Assembly (NCBI RefSeq): GCF_000347775.1
Contig: NZ_APAT01000010.1
Coordinates: 1-48,145, forward strand
Direction: 5' to 3'
Length of the DNA: 48,145 nucleotides
DNA from: Marinobacter santoriniensis NKSG1
Lineage (GTDB): Bacteria > Pseudomonadota > Gammaproteobacteria > Pseudomonadales > Oleiphilaceae
A model generated the notes under the pieces. It ran no database searches, was not told where the DNA came from, and saw only the letters and a list, made by a program, of their open reading frames with translations. Shown piece by piece: positions 24,505 through 33,766 of this stretch (position 1 is the stretch's first letter; every line of letters begins with the position of its first letter). Made by a program: the position numbers and the translations under genes.

Positions 24505-27072
24505 TCAGGTCAGCGGGTTGGCAATCGGGAGCTTCATGGTAAAAGAAGTTCCCTCCCCAGCAGTCGAAGTCACCGTTATCTCTCCCCGATGTTTCTCCAC
24601 AACGGTCTTGACGAAAGAAAGCCCGAGGCCGGTTCCGTGCACGCCACTCAATTCACTCCTTTTCTGGCGCCGATACCGGTCGAACAGGCTGGGAAGCTCG
24701 TGGGGATCGATACCGCTGCCTTCATCCGTGATCGTCAGGCAGGCGAGGTGCCCGGCCTGGAATACCTGGATGATGACGGTGGATGCTTCCGGACTGTACT
24801 GAACGGCGTTGGTCAGAAGGTTGATCACCGCCCGTTCCAGCAATTCCGCGTTACCCTTCAGCCATAGATCTTCGGTGCCCTGAAGCTGAAGCCGGATTCC
24901 CTTTTCGGACGCCTGCTCGCTCACACTGTCCCGGGCATTTTCAACAATGGCCAGGAACTCGCATTCGTAAAAGCGGGTTTCTGTGAGCTGTTCCGCCCGG
25001 GCCAACTGAACGAATTCCTCGGCGAGGTGATAGCTCCGCCGTGCCAGCTTGCCCAGCTGTTCAAGCTGCGAGGGCTCTATGTGGGCCGGATCGCGCTTCA
25101 GCTGCTCGATAAGGGCAAGCTGTGACACCAGGGGGGACCGGACATCGTGGGAGATGAAATCAATGGCTTCGCGATGTTGGCGTTGTTGTTCCCTCAGCTC
25201 CGATATGTCGGAGATATTGGCGATAATGCCGTTCTGTTCGACCTCGGGTAACGCGAAAGGGGCAAAGTGGATCAGAAAGTCCTTGTTGTGAATGCGCAGG
25301 TCCACCGTGCGACTTTGTTGCAGGGTGAGGGTATCCGAGACCGTCTCGTGCCAGGGCGGCGTTTCGCGGGGGTCATGGCCCTCCAGGAGGTTGGCCAGAG
25401 GAAGCCCGTTCAGGCTCGGCATGGGTTCTCTGAACCACTCCTCGATATGGCCGTTGGCGAATCTTATAACGCCTAATTCGTCGGTTACGATGACCCCATC
25501 TGGCATGCGTTCGAAGCTGCGGCGGATAAATTGCTGCATCCGCTCCAGTCGCTCCGTGGCCGAGCGCAATCGTTCGATGCGTGCCGAGATGTTTTCCCTT
25601 GAGGGATGGTAATGGCGCGAGGGCGCTTCGGCGTCCAGGTCGAGGCGTTGAAGATAGCGCTGAATAACCTCCCGGCCCAGATCGTTCGGTAGGGTAAGGC
25701 CAAGGATGTAGCTTTGCGGACCTCGTTGCAGACAAATCCAGCTCCTGCCATCGAGGTGCGTCCATTTTCCGGGTGTCAGGCGTTCCGGGATGTCTCCGGT
25801 GCCAAGACCTTTGCAGGACAGAATGTCTTTCCCGGTAGTGAGCAGCCAGCCTTCCGGCTGGAGCAGGGCTTTCAGCTGGTCGAGGAGTTGAGCCGGGTGG
25901 CGACGGCCAGGCTCGGGCAGAGAGACTTGAGGGCTGCGGGCCAGATCATCCAGCTGACGGTTCAGGAAGCGATTGGTCATGGCCAGGCGCAGACCGCTGG
26001 AGGCTGGAAAGGCGAACAGTGGTATCAGTAGAGCGTTTGCCACGGGAATCCAGACTCTGGCACCGAACAAGGCAGCCAGGAAGATCAGGCCGAGCCCCAG
26101 CATTGTGGCAAGGCATGCAAAAAGGGTTCGGGTGGGCCGCATGCGGGGCAGGAGCACACAGAGCATGGCGAGGGTCAGCAGGCAGAGTGCGTACTCCATC
26201 CATTCGGGTGCCTTGCGAATGAGCAGTCCCTGAGATTGTGCTGAATAGGCATTGGCGTGGAACTCGACACCGGACATGGGGCGGCTCAGGCCGGAAAAAG
26301 GGGTCGGCAGAACATCGCCGAAGCCCGCTGCCGTGGCTCCCACGAAAACCACCTTGTTCCTGAATATTTCCGATGAAGGCGGCTGCTGCAGCACTTGCGC
26401 GTAGGAGTAGGTTGGAAGGGTTCCTGCACCGCCGGTCATGGGCACTGCCCGGTATTCATTGCGAACGTTCACGAATGACGGTACATCGATATCACTCTGA
26501 CGCATGGGCTCTGCGCCCGTCGCTGCGAGGGACAGACTTGGCCAGAGGGTTCGCTCAAGGCCATTGTACAGGTAGAGTCCCCGGGCCACGCCATCGCTGT
26601 CCAGTTCGACATGGGCATGACCGAGGTTGTACGCGGCGGCCGCCAGCACTGGGGCCGGGAGTTGTTCGTTCAGCAAGTACTGCGAGGTTGGTGGTGACAG
26701 GTAAACCGGGAGCACCACGTTGCCGTGGGCTGTCATCGCCCGCGCCAGATCAGAGTCATCGGCAGATGGCTCGGGAAACAGCACGTCAAAAACGATGGTC
26801 CTCGCACCCGCGGCTTCGAGTTTTCGAATCAGCGCGGCATGGCGCGATCGGGGCCAGGGCCACCGTCCGAGCTGGCCCAGGCTCCGGTCGTCGATCGCAA
26901 CAACCACTACGTTCGCTGAAGTGGGCGCCGGGTGGGAGGTGATGGCGGTATCGTAGAGCCAGTAGTCGAGCCGTTGCGGCAGGGCCGAAGCCTGTAAAGC
27001 CGCCAGTATGACAAGGAGGATCAGGCCCAGGCTCCAGGGAGTCGTTCTTATGATTGGCAAATCCCGGTTCAT
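24505..27072 (-). CDS. CHASE2-domain sensor histidine kinase, 855 aa
   Basis: This is a membrane-bound two-component kinase. Order: N-terminal membrane segment (about 15-31), periplasmic CHASE2 sensor domain (about 35-280, with VVVVAIDDRSLGQLGRWPWP and FRNKVVFVGATAAGFGD), three membrane helices (about 292-360), a linker, a PAS domain (about 512-630, FERMPDGVIVTDELGVIRFA), HisKA with H642 (DFISHDVRSPLVSQ) and a HATPase domain (NLLTNAVQYSPE, DEGSGI, GTGLGLSFVKTV). It is the last gene of an operon with a FecR/LysM protein and an OmpR-type regulator, which is its likely partner. The signal sensed is not known. Confidence 0.9.
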   Translation of the reverse strand: MNRDLPIIRTTPWSLGLILLVILAALQASALPQRLDYWLYDTAITSHPAPTSANVVVVAIDDRSLGQLGRWPWPRSRHAALIRKLEAAGARTIVFDVLFPEPSADDSDLARAMTAHGNVVLPVYLSPPTSQYLLNEQLPAPVLAAAAYNLGHAHVELDSDGVARGLYLYNGLERTLWPSLSLAATGAEPMRQSDIDVPSFVNVRNEYRAVPMTGGAGTLPTYSYAQVLQQPPSSEIFRNKVVFVGATAAGFGDVLPTPFSGLSRPMSGVEFHANAYSAQSQGLLIRKAPEWMEYALCLLTLAMLCVLLPRMRPTRTLFACLATMLGLGLIFLAALFGARVWIPVANALLIPLFAFPASSGLRLAMTNRFLNRQLDDLARSPQVSLPEPGRRHPAQLLDQLKALLQPEGWLLTTGKDILSCKGLGTGDIPERLTPGKWTHLDGRSWICLQRGPQSYILGLTLPNDLGREVIQRYLQRLDLDAEAPSRHYHPSRENISARIERLRSATERLERMQQFIRRSFERMPDGVIVTDELGVIRFANGHIEEWFREPMPSLNGLPLANLLEGHDPRETPPWHETVSDTLTLQQSRTVDLRIHNKDFLIHFAPFALPEVEQNGIIANISDISELREQQRQHREAIDFISHDVRSPLVSQLALIEQLKRDPAHIEPSQLEQLGKLARRSYHLAEEFVQLARAEQLTETRFYECEFLAIVENARDSVSEQASEKGIRLQLQGTEDLWLKGNAELLERAVINLLTNAVQYSPEASTVIIQVFQAGHLACLTITDEGSGIDPHELPSLFDRYRRQKRSELSGVHGTGLGLSFVKTVVEKHRGEITVTSTAGEGTSFTMKLPIANPLT

Positions 27073-27105
27073 GAGCCCCGCTTGGTCATATGTCTGCTGA
27101 AGAGA

Positions 27106-28740
27106 TTATTCCAGGTACAGTTCCCTCCCTGGTCCCCAACGGCTGGTCAGGGGCCCATTCGAGAGCGCTTTCAGCCGCACAAAATACCGCCTTCCGGGAA
27201 TCAGACGCAAGGCTGCGGTGGTATCAGCCAGGGTTGCTTCCTTGATGATGTTGCGGAACTGCGGCCCTTCGGACAGCTGCAGTCGATATTCGCTGGCAGT
27301 ATCCACCTTTTCCCAGAAGATGCGGACCTGGCTGTTGAGGTAGTTCACGCTGATGATCCGGGTAGGCGGCAGGCTGCCGTTCACCACCAGTTTTCGGGCT
27401 TCTGATTCGGTGACGGACGTGCCGCCGGCTTCGGTAACGACCCGCCAATAGTATTCGCCAGGGGATAGCGGCCGGGAGGGCAATGCCTGATTTTCCGGTG
27501 CCCACTCGCTGGTTGTGATCAGGTCGCTGAAGCTGTCGTCCCCGGCAATCTCGACTCTGGCAACCTCGTTGCTGCCATTGAGTTTCCACTGAAACTCGGG
27601 CATGTCGTCGTTAGCGGTTGCACCCGGGGCTGGGGAGACCAATGTTGCGGGTTGCGCCTGCAGGTTGACATTCAGTGGGAGAGAGGCCGGCATGCCGGCC
27701 ATTCCCCGGTTATCGAGAGCGGCGAGCTGAACCTCGTACTTGCCGTTGTCCAGAAGGGAGATGTCGAAGTCGGTGCCGTTCACCTTCCGGCTTTTGACCC
27801 ATTGGCCGGTGTCCTTCTCGAAAATATCCACTCGATGGGCAGCGGCGCCATCCTGAGACCAGCGCAACGCGACCGGCAGGCTTGTGACATTCTCCGGAAT
27901 TGGCTCCACCGCTGGCGCCGGGGGTAAGCGACGGATGCGAAGGCCGCCTGCTGAATGGGTGGAAAGGCTGGCACCATAGCCGGCGGGAACTCGCTGGGTT
28001 TTGCCTCGAGGGCCGAAATCCACAATGCCCTTGGTGACCTGTAGCTCTGTGCCTGCAGGCGACGTCTGCACGGTAAACGCGGTTCCCCGGACGGCCGCCA
28101 CGGCCGACGGCGTCTCGATTTCAAAACGGGCGCCGCCTTCCATAACTGGCTTTACGCGCGTATGGACTTCGCCCTTGTTCAGGCGCAGGCGCGTATCGAC
28201 CATGCCCGACTTGCCGTACTGGGTCAGGCGATTGAAAATGAGCCGCGAATCCGGTGACAGACGTACCTCGGAGCCGTCAGCGAGTTCAACGGTGGCCGTT
28301 CCCTGCGCGGAAATGATCTCATCACCGACTCTAACGAGACTGTTGGCCGTCAGTGGACGCTTTTGCCCGTCCCGGCCGGAGATAAGTTGCACGGTGCCGC
28401 TGACCGAGCGAACCATGGCTGGCTCTGGCTGCCGGCGAAGCCAGTTGAGGGGAATGCGGAAGCGATCACCGGTATCGACCACGGCGTTTTGTGGCAGTTG
28501 ATTGTACTGACGCAGCTGGGCGACGCTGTGTCCCGTTGCCAGCAGCTCCGAGGCGACGTCAGAAAAGGTTTCGCCGGATTTGAGTGTGTACGTCCACTCC
28601 GGAACACTGCCGGATGTGGTTGTCGCAGGGCGACTGGCCGATCCCTGCGTCAATGACAGTTCGGCATGCGCAGGCAGGCCAAGTGACAGAAACGCCAAGG
28701 CAACGAAAGCCGTTCTCAGTTGGAGTAGACTTTTACTCAT
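27106..28740 (-). CDS. Secreted LysM-FecR domain protein, 544 aa
   Basis: It has a signal peptide (residues 1 to about 26, ending LGLPAHA), a LysM-like peptidoglycan-binding repeat (about 50-100, TYTLKSGETFSDVASELLAT), then a FecR-type domain (about 110-250: SGTVQLISGRDGQKRPL, VELADGSEVRLSPDSRL, FEIETPSAVAAVRGTAFTV), followed by beta-rich fibronectin-like repeats to the end. I start at ATG 28740, which overlaps the regulator stop by 8 nt (ATGAGTAA); a GTG three codons upstream is possible. It sits between a response regulator and a CHASE2 kinase and probably passes or shapes an envelope signal to that kinase; this is inference. Confidence 0.82.
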   Translation of the reverse strand: MSKSLLQLRTAFVALAFLSLGLPAHAELSLTQGSASRPATTTSGSVPEWTYTLKSGETFSDVASELLATGHSVAQLRQYNQLPQNAVVDTGDRFRIPLNWLRRQPEPAMVRSVSGTVQLISGRDGQKRPLTANSLVRVGDEIISAQGTATVELADGSEVRLSPDSRLIFNRLTQYGKSGMVDTRLRLNKGEVHTRVKPVMEGGARFEIETPSAVAAVRGTAFTVQTSPAGTELQVTKGIVDFGPRGKTQRVPAGYGASLSTHSAGGLRIRRLPPAPAVEPIPENVTSLPVALRWSQDGAAAHRVDIFEKDTGQWVKSRKVNGTDFDISLLDNGKYEVQLAALDNRGMAGMPASLPLNVNLQAQPATLVSPAPGATANDDMPEFQWKLNGSNEVARVEIAGDDSFSDLITTSEWAPENQALPSRPLSPGEYYWRVVTEAGGTSVTESEARKLVVNGSLPPTRIISVNYLNSQVRIFWEKVDTASEYRLQLSEGPQFRNIIKEATLADTTAALRLIPGRRYFVRLKALSNGPLTSRWGPGRELYLE

Positions 28741-29461
28741 TCGCCGCACGGGGAGTGGTATCCAGAATGTCGTCGGCTGCCTTCATGGCTTCAAGCCGAT
28801 AGCCTCGCTGATAAATGGTTTTTATACGGAAGCCGTTTTCGGGATTGAGCCCGAGCCGGCGCCGAAGTCGGCTCATGTGCGTATCGACCGTGCGGGTATT
28901 GATGTCCCGGGCCAGTCCCCAGACCCGCTCCAGCAGCATTTCCCGAGTCAGCAGTCGGCCCTGGTTCTGGAACAGGAACAGGGTGAGATCGAAATCCTTG
29001 TCGGTCAGCGTCAGCGGGTCACCGTGCAACGTAATGCTGCGTTGCTGAGTATTGATCTCGAACGGACCGTAGTGGAGGACTTCTTTGTCGTTATCCGGGT
29101 TGCTTCGACGAGCCAGTGCGTGGATACGGGCGATCAGTTCCGCCGGACGGGCAGGCTTCGACAGGTAATCATCGGCACCGGCGTCCAGCGCTCTGACGAT
29201 GTCGGTTTCACTGTCTCTCTGGGTCAGGAAAACCACCGGAATCGGCCAGTTCAGTTGAGCCCGTACCCCCTCCAGCACATCGATACCCGTCATGTCCGGG
29301 ATCTGCCAGTCGAGAATCAGCAAGTCGTAGCTACGATGCAGAACGGCGCTCAGAAAGGCCTGGCCGGAAGGAAAGCTGTCACAGTGGTGCCCGTTATCGG
29401 ACAGGATTGTCTGGATGTTTTGCGCCTGTTCGTGTTCGTCTTCAAGCAGAGCAATGCGCAT
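28733..29461 (-). CDS. OmpR-type response regulator, 242 aa
   Basis: It has a receiver domain (1-120) with acidic pocket EDE (7-9), phospho-acceptor D51 (LLILDWQIPDMTG) and Lys in YLSKPA, then a winged-helix DNA-binding domain (about 135-230, LTDKDFDLTLFLFQNQGRLL; TVDTHMSRLRRRLG; IYQRGYRL). I chose ATG 29461 because GGAGGAAACAAG precedes it. It is the first gene of the operon with the LysM-FecR protein and CHASE2 kinase, with which it probably forms a two-component system. The target genes are unknown. Confidence 0.92.
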   Translation of the reverse strand: MRIALLEDEHEQAQNIQTILSDNGHHCDSFPSGQAFLSAVLHRSYDLLILDWQIPDMTGIDVLEGVRAQLNWPIPVVFLTQRDSETDIVRALDAGADDYLSKPARPAELIARIHALARRSNPDNDKEVLHYGPFEINTQQRSITLHGDPLTLTDKDFDLTLFLFQNQGRLLTREMLLERVWGLARDINTRTVDTHMSRLRRRLGLNPENGFRIKTIYQRGYRLEAMKAADDILDTTPRAANE

Positions 29462-29575
29462 CTTGTTTCCTCCGGAGATGTGTCTGCCCGGTCTGTATCT
29501 GGACATCCGGGATTCTGGGGCAGACCCTGCATTTTCAGGCGATTATCCCAAAATGTAACGGGCGAATCAGTATCG

Positions 29576-31750
29576 TTATGTAGATTTGCGTAAATTGATG
29601 GCCGGCTGCCCGTCGAGGTCATCTACTGTTTGTCGGCAGCCTGGGAAATTACTGCACCCCCAGAACCAGCCTTTTTTGCCTTTCCGACGGACCAGTGGTG
29701 AAAAGCAATGGGGGCAGGGCACGGGTTTCTGGCTGGTTCCGTCGGTTGGTGCGGCCTCCTCAATGGGGCGTGTTCCGCGGCAGTCCGGATACCGTGTGCA
29801 AGCGTGGAATCGACCGAATTTTCCTTCCCGTTCGACCATCGGCGCCCGGCATTTCGGGCAATGGGGCCCTGTCAGTGGCTGTTCCGGTGCCGGTTGGTTC
29901 GATGGCGATCCCGGCGGTGCGTTGATGAAAGCGCGAATTTCCCGTTTAAGCGTCTCCAGAAACGCGCGGGGATCGCCCTCACCCTGGCGTATGCTTTCGA
30001 GGGTGGCCTCCCACACGGCGGTCCGGTCTGGCGTTGTGATGGATTCGGGCAGAGCTTCAATCAGGCGCCGCCCTTTGGTTGTCGCCCGGATGTGCCGGCC
30101 TTCCCTGAACAGGTAATCCCGTTTGAACAATGTTTCGAGGATGGCTGCGCGGGTGGCTTCCGTACCCAGGCCATCGGTTTCCCGAAGGGTTTTTCGGAGC
30201 TCTCGGTCACTGACAAACCGGGCGATGTTGGTCATCGCCGACAGCAGGGTGGCGTCCGTAAAGTATTGCGGAGGCTGGGTCTTTTTTTCCGTGACGGTCG
30301 CCTGTTGGCAATGGACAGGTTCGGTTTTTTCCAGCCTGGGCAGGGGTGCCTTGGCCGTCTCGGGCGGGCCTTCGCGACGCTTGGGCTCCAGTGCTTTCCA
30401 GCCTGGTTCGATGATCGCGGTTTCCGTTGCCCGGAACCGGTGATCGGCAACCCGGACGGTCAGCTTCCCCTCCCGATGGATAGCATCCGCCGAAAACTGC
30501 ATGAGGTAGTAGCGGCTGACCAGGTCGTAAATATTTGCCTCGGATTGCGAGAGCTTGCCGCTGGGTGTCGGTCGGGTTGTCGGGATGATGGCGTGGTGGG
30601 CGTCCACTTTTGCGTCGTCCCAGGCTCTGGTCCTGCGGCTGGTGTCCACACGATCGGTTGCCTCTGCGAGGCCTGGTGCGACTCGCCGGATGGCATTGAT
30701 CACTTGCTGGCGCTGGCCATAGTGTTCCTCCGGCAGGTACCGGCAGTCGGAACGCGGATAGGTGATCAGTTGGTGTCGCTCGTACAGTCTCTGCGCAGTG
30801 TCCAGTACATCTTTGGCGCCCATCCGGAACAGACGCCCGGCCTCGATCTGCAGGGCCGAGAGGGACAGAGGCAGTGGCGGTGTTTCCGGTCGGTCCCGGA
30901 ACTGCGACTCGACGATGGTTCCCGGGCGATCCTCGACGCTCTGGACGATGCGCTCCGCAACGGAACGGTCCATAAGCCGGTTGTCTTCGTCGAGGCTATC
31001 GGCGAACGACTCGTCCGGAAGCCAGCGGGCGGTAAAGGGCCGTGGATCGGCCTCCGGCTCCCGGGCCTGGAACTGGGCGTCAATCCGGTAGTAGGGGCGG
31101 GGCTCGAAGTTTTCGATCGTGGTGTCCCGCTCCACCACCAGTCCGAGAACCGGTGTCTGAACCCGACCCACGGAATACACGCCCTGTTCGCCCTGTTGCT
31201 GGTAACTCAGTGTGTAAAAGCGGGTCAGATTGATGCCGTAAAGCCAGTCGGCCCGCTGTCTTGCCAGTGCCGAATGTGACAGGCGCCGGTATTCCCGGTT
31301 GTCCCGAGGGGCGCGGATGGCTTTCTCGACGGCCGACGGTGTGAGGTCGTTGATCAGAATTCGGTAAACCGGTGCCTTGGTGCCGGTATATCGAAGTACT
31401 TCGTCCACCAGCAGTTGGCCCTCGCGATCCGGATCCCCCGCGTGAACAATGCTCTTTGCCTGCCGGATCAGTGACTCAAGGACGCCGAGTTGCTGGCGGA
31501 CGCTGTCTTTGGGAACCACTTGCCATCGGTCGGGAATGAGGGGCAGGTCTTCTCCCCGCCATTTTTTCCAGGTCGGGTTATAGTGGCCGGGTTCTGCTGG
31601 CTCCAGCAAGTGGCCGATGCACCAGCTGACCGTGGCGGCGTCCTCGCCTTTGCCGCAGCGGATCCAGCCCTGACCTTTCTGGTGGGGGCCGGGCAATGCG
31701 GCGGCGATGGCGCGGGCCAGACTGGGCTTCTCGGCAATATAGAGTTGCAT
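29576..31750 (-). CDS. topB: DNA topoisomerase III, 724 aa
   Basis: This type IA topoisomerase decatenates and relaxes single-stranded-gap DNA. It has a Toprim domain at the N-terminus with E7 (YIAEKPS) and DPDRE (106-110), a central type IA domain with active-site Tyr331 in LITYPRSDCRYLP, and two C-terminal zinc-finger-like Topo_C repeats (CPKCRAPMVEREGKFGRFHA; CPHCFSPLVRRKGKKGWFWG). E. coli TopB is 653 residues; the extra length is the zinc-finger tail. It is divergent from bolA. Confidence 0.95.
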   Translation of the reverse strand: MQLYIAEKPSLARAIAAALPGPHQKGQGWIRCGKGEDAATVSWCIGHLLEPAEPGHYNPTWKKWRGEDLPLIPDRWQVVPKDSVRQQLGVLESLIRQAKSIVHAGDPDREGQLLVDEVLRYTGTKAPVYRILINDLTPSAVEKAIRAPRDNREYRRLSHSALARQRADWLYGINLTRFYTLSYQQQGEQGVYSVGRVQTPVLGLVVERDTTIENFEPRPYYRIDAQFQAREPEADPRPFTARWLPDESFADSLDEDNRLMDRSVAERIVQSVEDRPGTIVESQFRDRPETPPLPLSLSALQIEAGRLFRMGAKDVLDTAQRLYERHQLITYPRSDCRYLPEEHYGQRQQVINAIRRVAPGLAEATDRVDTSRRTRAWDDAKVDAHHAIIPTTRPTPSGKLSQSEANIYDLVSRYYLMQFSADAIHREGKLTVRVADHRFRATETAIIEPGWKALEPKRREGPPETAKAPLPRLEKTEPVHCQQATVTEKKTQPPQYFTDATLLSAMTNIARFVSDRELRKTLRETDGLGTEATRAAILETLFKRDYLFREGRHIRATTKGRRLIEALPESITTPDRTAVWEATLESIRQGEGDPRAFLETLKREIRAFINAPPGSPSNQPAPEQPLTGPHCPKCRAPMVEREGKFGRFHACTRYPDCRGTRPIEEAAPTDGTSQKPVPCPHCFSPLVRRKGKKGWFWGCSNFPGCRQTVDDLDGQPAINLRKST

Positions 31751-31892
31751 GATGTCGGGTGTTACAGGATTGGCGTTGGAATGTGGCCCTTTGGTGGTTT
31801 GGTGTCAAGGGCCTTGCCTGGTGTAGTAGACTTGAGGCTCTGTGCTGTGCGCTCTTGGGCACCCACAAAATTTTTCAAAGGAGTTTTGCCGA

Positions 31893-32249
31893 ATGCAAGT
31901 ACAGAACACCATTGAATCCAAATTGAAAGCGGCGTTTGAGGGCCCTTTCCTTTGGGTTGAAAACGAGAGTCACATGCACAGCGTGCCGCCGAATTCGGAG
32001 ACGCATTTCAAGGTGACGTTGGTTTCTCCCGAGTTTGAAGGGCAGATGAAAGTCAAGCGCCACCAGGCGATTTACAAGGTCCTTGCGGAGGAATTGGCTG
32101 GTCCTGTTCATGCTCTGGCGTTGCATCTGTATACACCTGAGGAGTGGGATGCTGCAGGTCAGGCGTCTCCGGCTTCTCCGAACTGCATGGGCGGATCGAA
32201 AGGGGATCCGGCAATGGCGATGAAAACCGGTCAGGGGGAGCATTCATGA
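31893..32249 (+). CDS. bolA: BolA-family protein, 118 aa
   Basis: This is a BolA/IbaG-type protein, partner of monothiol glutaredoxins in Fe-S handling and a stress-related regulator. The BolA fold covers about residues 5-90: ESKLKAAFEGPFLWVENESH, then HFKVTLVSPEFEGQMKVKRH with the conserved His, and the RHQAIYKVL segment with ALALHLYTPEEW. The start is ATG 31893 with AAAGGAG upstream. The C-terminal 25 residues are an extension. The stop overlaps the ATG of the next gene (ATGA), so the two are translationally coupled. Confidence 0.9.
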   Translation: MQVQNTIESKLKAAFEGPFLWVENESHMHSVPPNSETHFKVTLVSPEFEGQMKVKRHQAIYKVLAEELAGPVHALALHLYTPEEWDAAGQASPASPNCMGGSKGDPAMAMKTGQGEHS

Positions 32250-32869
32250 GCCAGTTTTTCCAGATTCATCCAGAGACGCCGCAAAAGCGACTGATCAACC
32301 AGGCGGTGGAGATTCTGCGTAAGGGCGGGGTTGTCGTGTATCCGACGGATTCCGCGTACGCCATTGGTTGCCATCTTGGTGACAAGCAGGCCGCGGATCG
32401 GATCAAGCGTATTCGCAAGCTGGACGACAAGCACAACTTTACCCTGGTCTGCCGCGATCTTTCAGACATTGGCGTGTACGCCAAGGTGGACAACACCCAG
32501 TATCGGCTACTGAAGAATTTCACGCCGGGACCCTATACATTCATTCTGGATGCCACCACGGAAGTGCCCCGACGGTTGTTGCATCCCAAACGTCGGTCCA
32601 TCGGAGTCCGGGTTCCGGATAATGCGATCGTTCAGGCGTTACTTGGGGAGCTGGGCGAGCCTATCATGAGCAGCACCCTGATCCTGCCGGGCGAGACAGA
32701 GCCCATGACAGACCCGTACGACATCCGGGAGACCCTGGAGCACGACCTGGATCTGATCATCGATGGCGGCTTCTGTGGACTTGAAGCGACAACGGTGGTG
32801 GATTTCACCGGCGAAGCCCCTGAGGTTGTCCGGGAGGGCAAGGGCGACCCAGCTCCGTTCCGGGTATAA
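32246..32869 (+). CDS. YciO-type L-threonylcarbamoyladenylate synthase-like protein, 207 aa
   Basis: It belongs to the Sua5/YciO/YrdC family, which makes threonylcarbamoyl-AMP for the t6A modification of tRNA. The motif VVVYPTDSAYAIGC near residue 30 is the family signature, and KRIRKLDDKHNFTLVCRDLS follows. RSIGVRVPDN and STLILPGE segments are also typical. The length and the KRxR-type substitutions fit the YciO branch, for which activity is weak or uncertain, rather than TsaC. It starts on the overlapping ATGA at the end of bolA. Confidence 0.85.
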   Translation: MSQFFQIHPETPQKRLINQAVEILRKGGVVVYPTDSAYAIGCHLGDKQAADRIKRIRKLDDKHNFTLVCRDLSDIGVYAKVDNTQYRLLKNFTPGPYTFILDATTEVPRRLLHPKRRSIGVRVPDNAIVQALLGELGEPIMSSTLILPGETEPMTDPYDIRETLEHDLDLIIDGGFCGLEATTVVDFTGEAPEVVREGKGDPAPFRV

Positions 32870-32878
32870 CACTGGCGT

Positions 32879-33550
32879 TCAGGCGCGGGCGTTCAGGCTG
32901 AAGGCGTACATTTGCCCATTGCCGGCTGCCTCGATTTGCTGAGCGCCTGCGGTCTTTCTCAGTGTGTCATACCGGTGAATGACGTCGTGCAACCCGTTGA
33001 ATTGCTGGTTCTCGCTGACGAGATTGTCCAGTAGCGGGTTGTTGACGCCATAGGCCTGATTCAGTTTGACCGCGTTGTCCATGAACCGGAGTGTGGGCTC
33101 CGCGCTGCTCAGCCGGTTGAACGCTTCTTTGAAAGCCGTATTGTTGTTGAGATCCTTCTCGATCTGCTGTCGGATGTTATCCGACATTTTCCCGTCGACT
33201 TTCAGCTCACCATGATCCTTCCTGCTCACATTCATCGTGGTTGCCGGGTGCAGGTTGTACTCGGCAAGTTTGTGCCGCAAGGTCTCCCGCACAAAGGCAA
33301 CATCCTGCCCGACAGTTTGCTTGTAATTGGTCAGCGGCAGTTGCCGGGTTTTCCTGTCCGATGGATTGGCCATCCCGTCTGAAGGGGTAAAACGGTCGTC
33401 CCCGGGAGCCCCGGTGGGTTCCGGAGTGACCGGCGCTGCAGGCTGGGCTTTGCTGGCGGATTGCTCCCGCGTTTCCGCAGAGGCACGGCGATTCTCCATT
33501 GCCTGTTGGAATTGTGAGCTGGCCTGAATCAGTGATGCTAAAAGGGACAT
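32879..33550 (-). CDS. Conserved-looking hypothetical protein, 223 aa
   Basis: No recognised domain. The first 25 residues are helical (SLLASLIQASSQFQQAMENR), followed by a disordered Ala/Pro-rich linker (30-65) and a helical region (75-215) with polar repeats such as LRHKLAEYNLHPATTMNVSR. No signal peptide or membrane segment. It converges with yciO, 10 nt apart. The ordered part is well formed and uses codons like its neighbours, so it is a real gene. Confidence 0.7.
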   Translation of the reverse strand: MSLLASLIQASSQFQQAMENRRASAETREQSASKAQPAAPVTPEPTGAPGDDRFTPSDGMANPSDRKTRQLPLTNYKQTVGQDVAFVRETLRHKLAEYNLHPATTMNVSRKDHGELKVDGKMSDNIRQQIEKDLNNNTAFKEAFNRLSSAEPTLRFMDNAVKLNQAYGVNNPLLDNLVSENQQFNGLHDVIHRYDTLRKTAGAQQIEAAGNGQMYAFSLNARA

Positions 33551-33766
33551 GGATTTCCTCCGCCGGCGGCGTGTCTCGGCGCCGAAAAATAATCACTGAA
33601 ACGACTGAATGCAGAATCCGGGCCATCTTCTGAGGTTGGTCCGGGATCTGATCTGGATCAGGGAAAGTTTGACGTTTATCTATACAGTTCTGTGCCGAAT
33701 TGTCGTCAAAGAAGACATGAGTCAACGTTCACATTGCCGAAGCCGGCATCCAGCAGTCGAGTTGCC

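Noticed and set aside
28580..29593. 337-codon plus-strand reading frame
   Set aside because: Antisense to the response regulator and the start of the LysM-FecR gene, with no protein-like features.
29708..31279. 523-codon plus-strand reading frame
   Set aside because: Antisense to topB, which has the active-site Tyr and zinc-finger motifs. No domain in the antisense translation.
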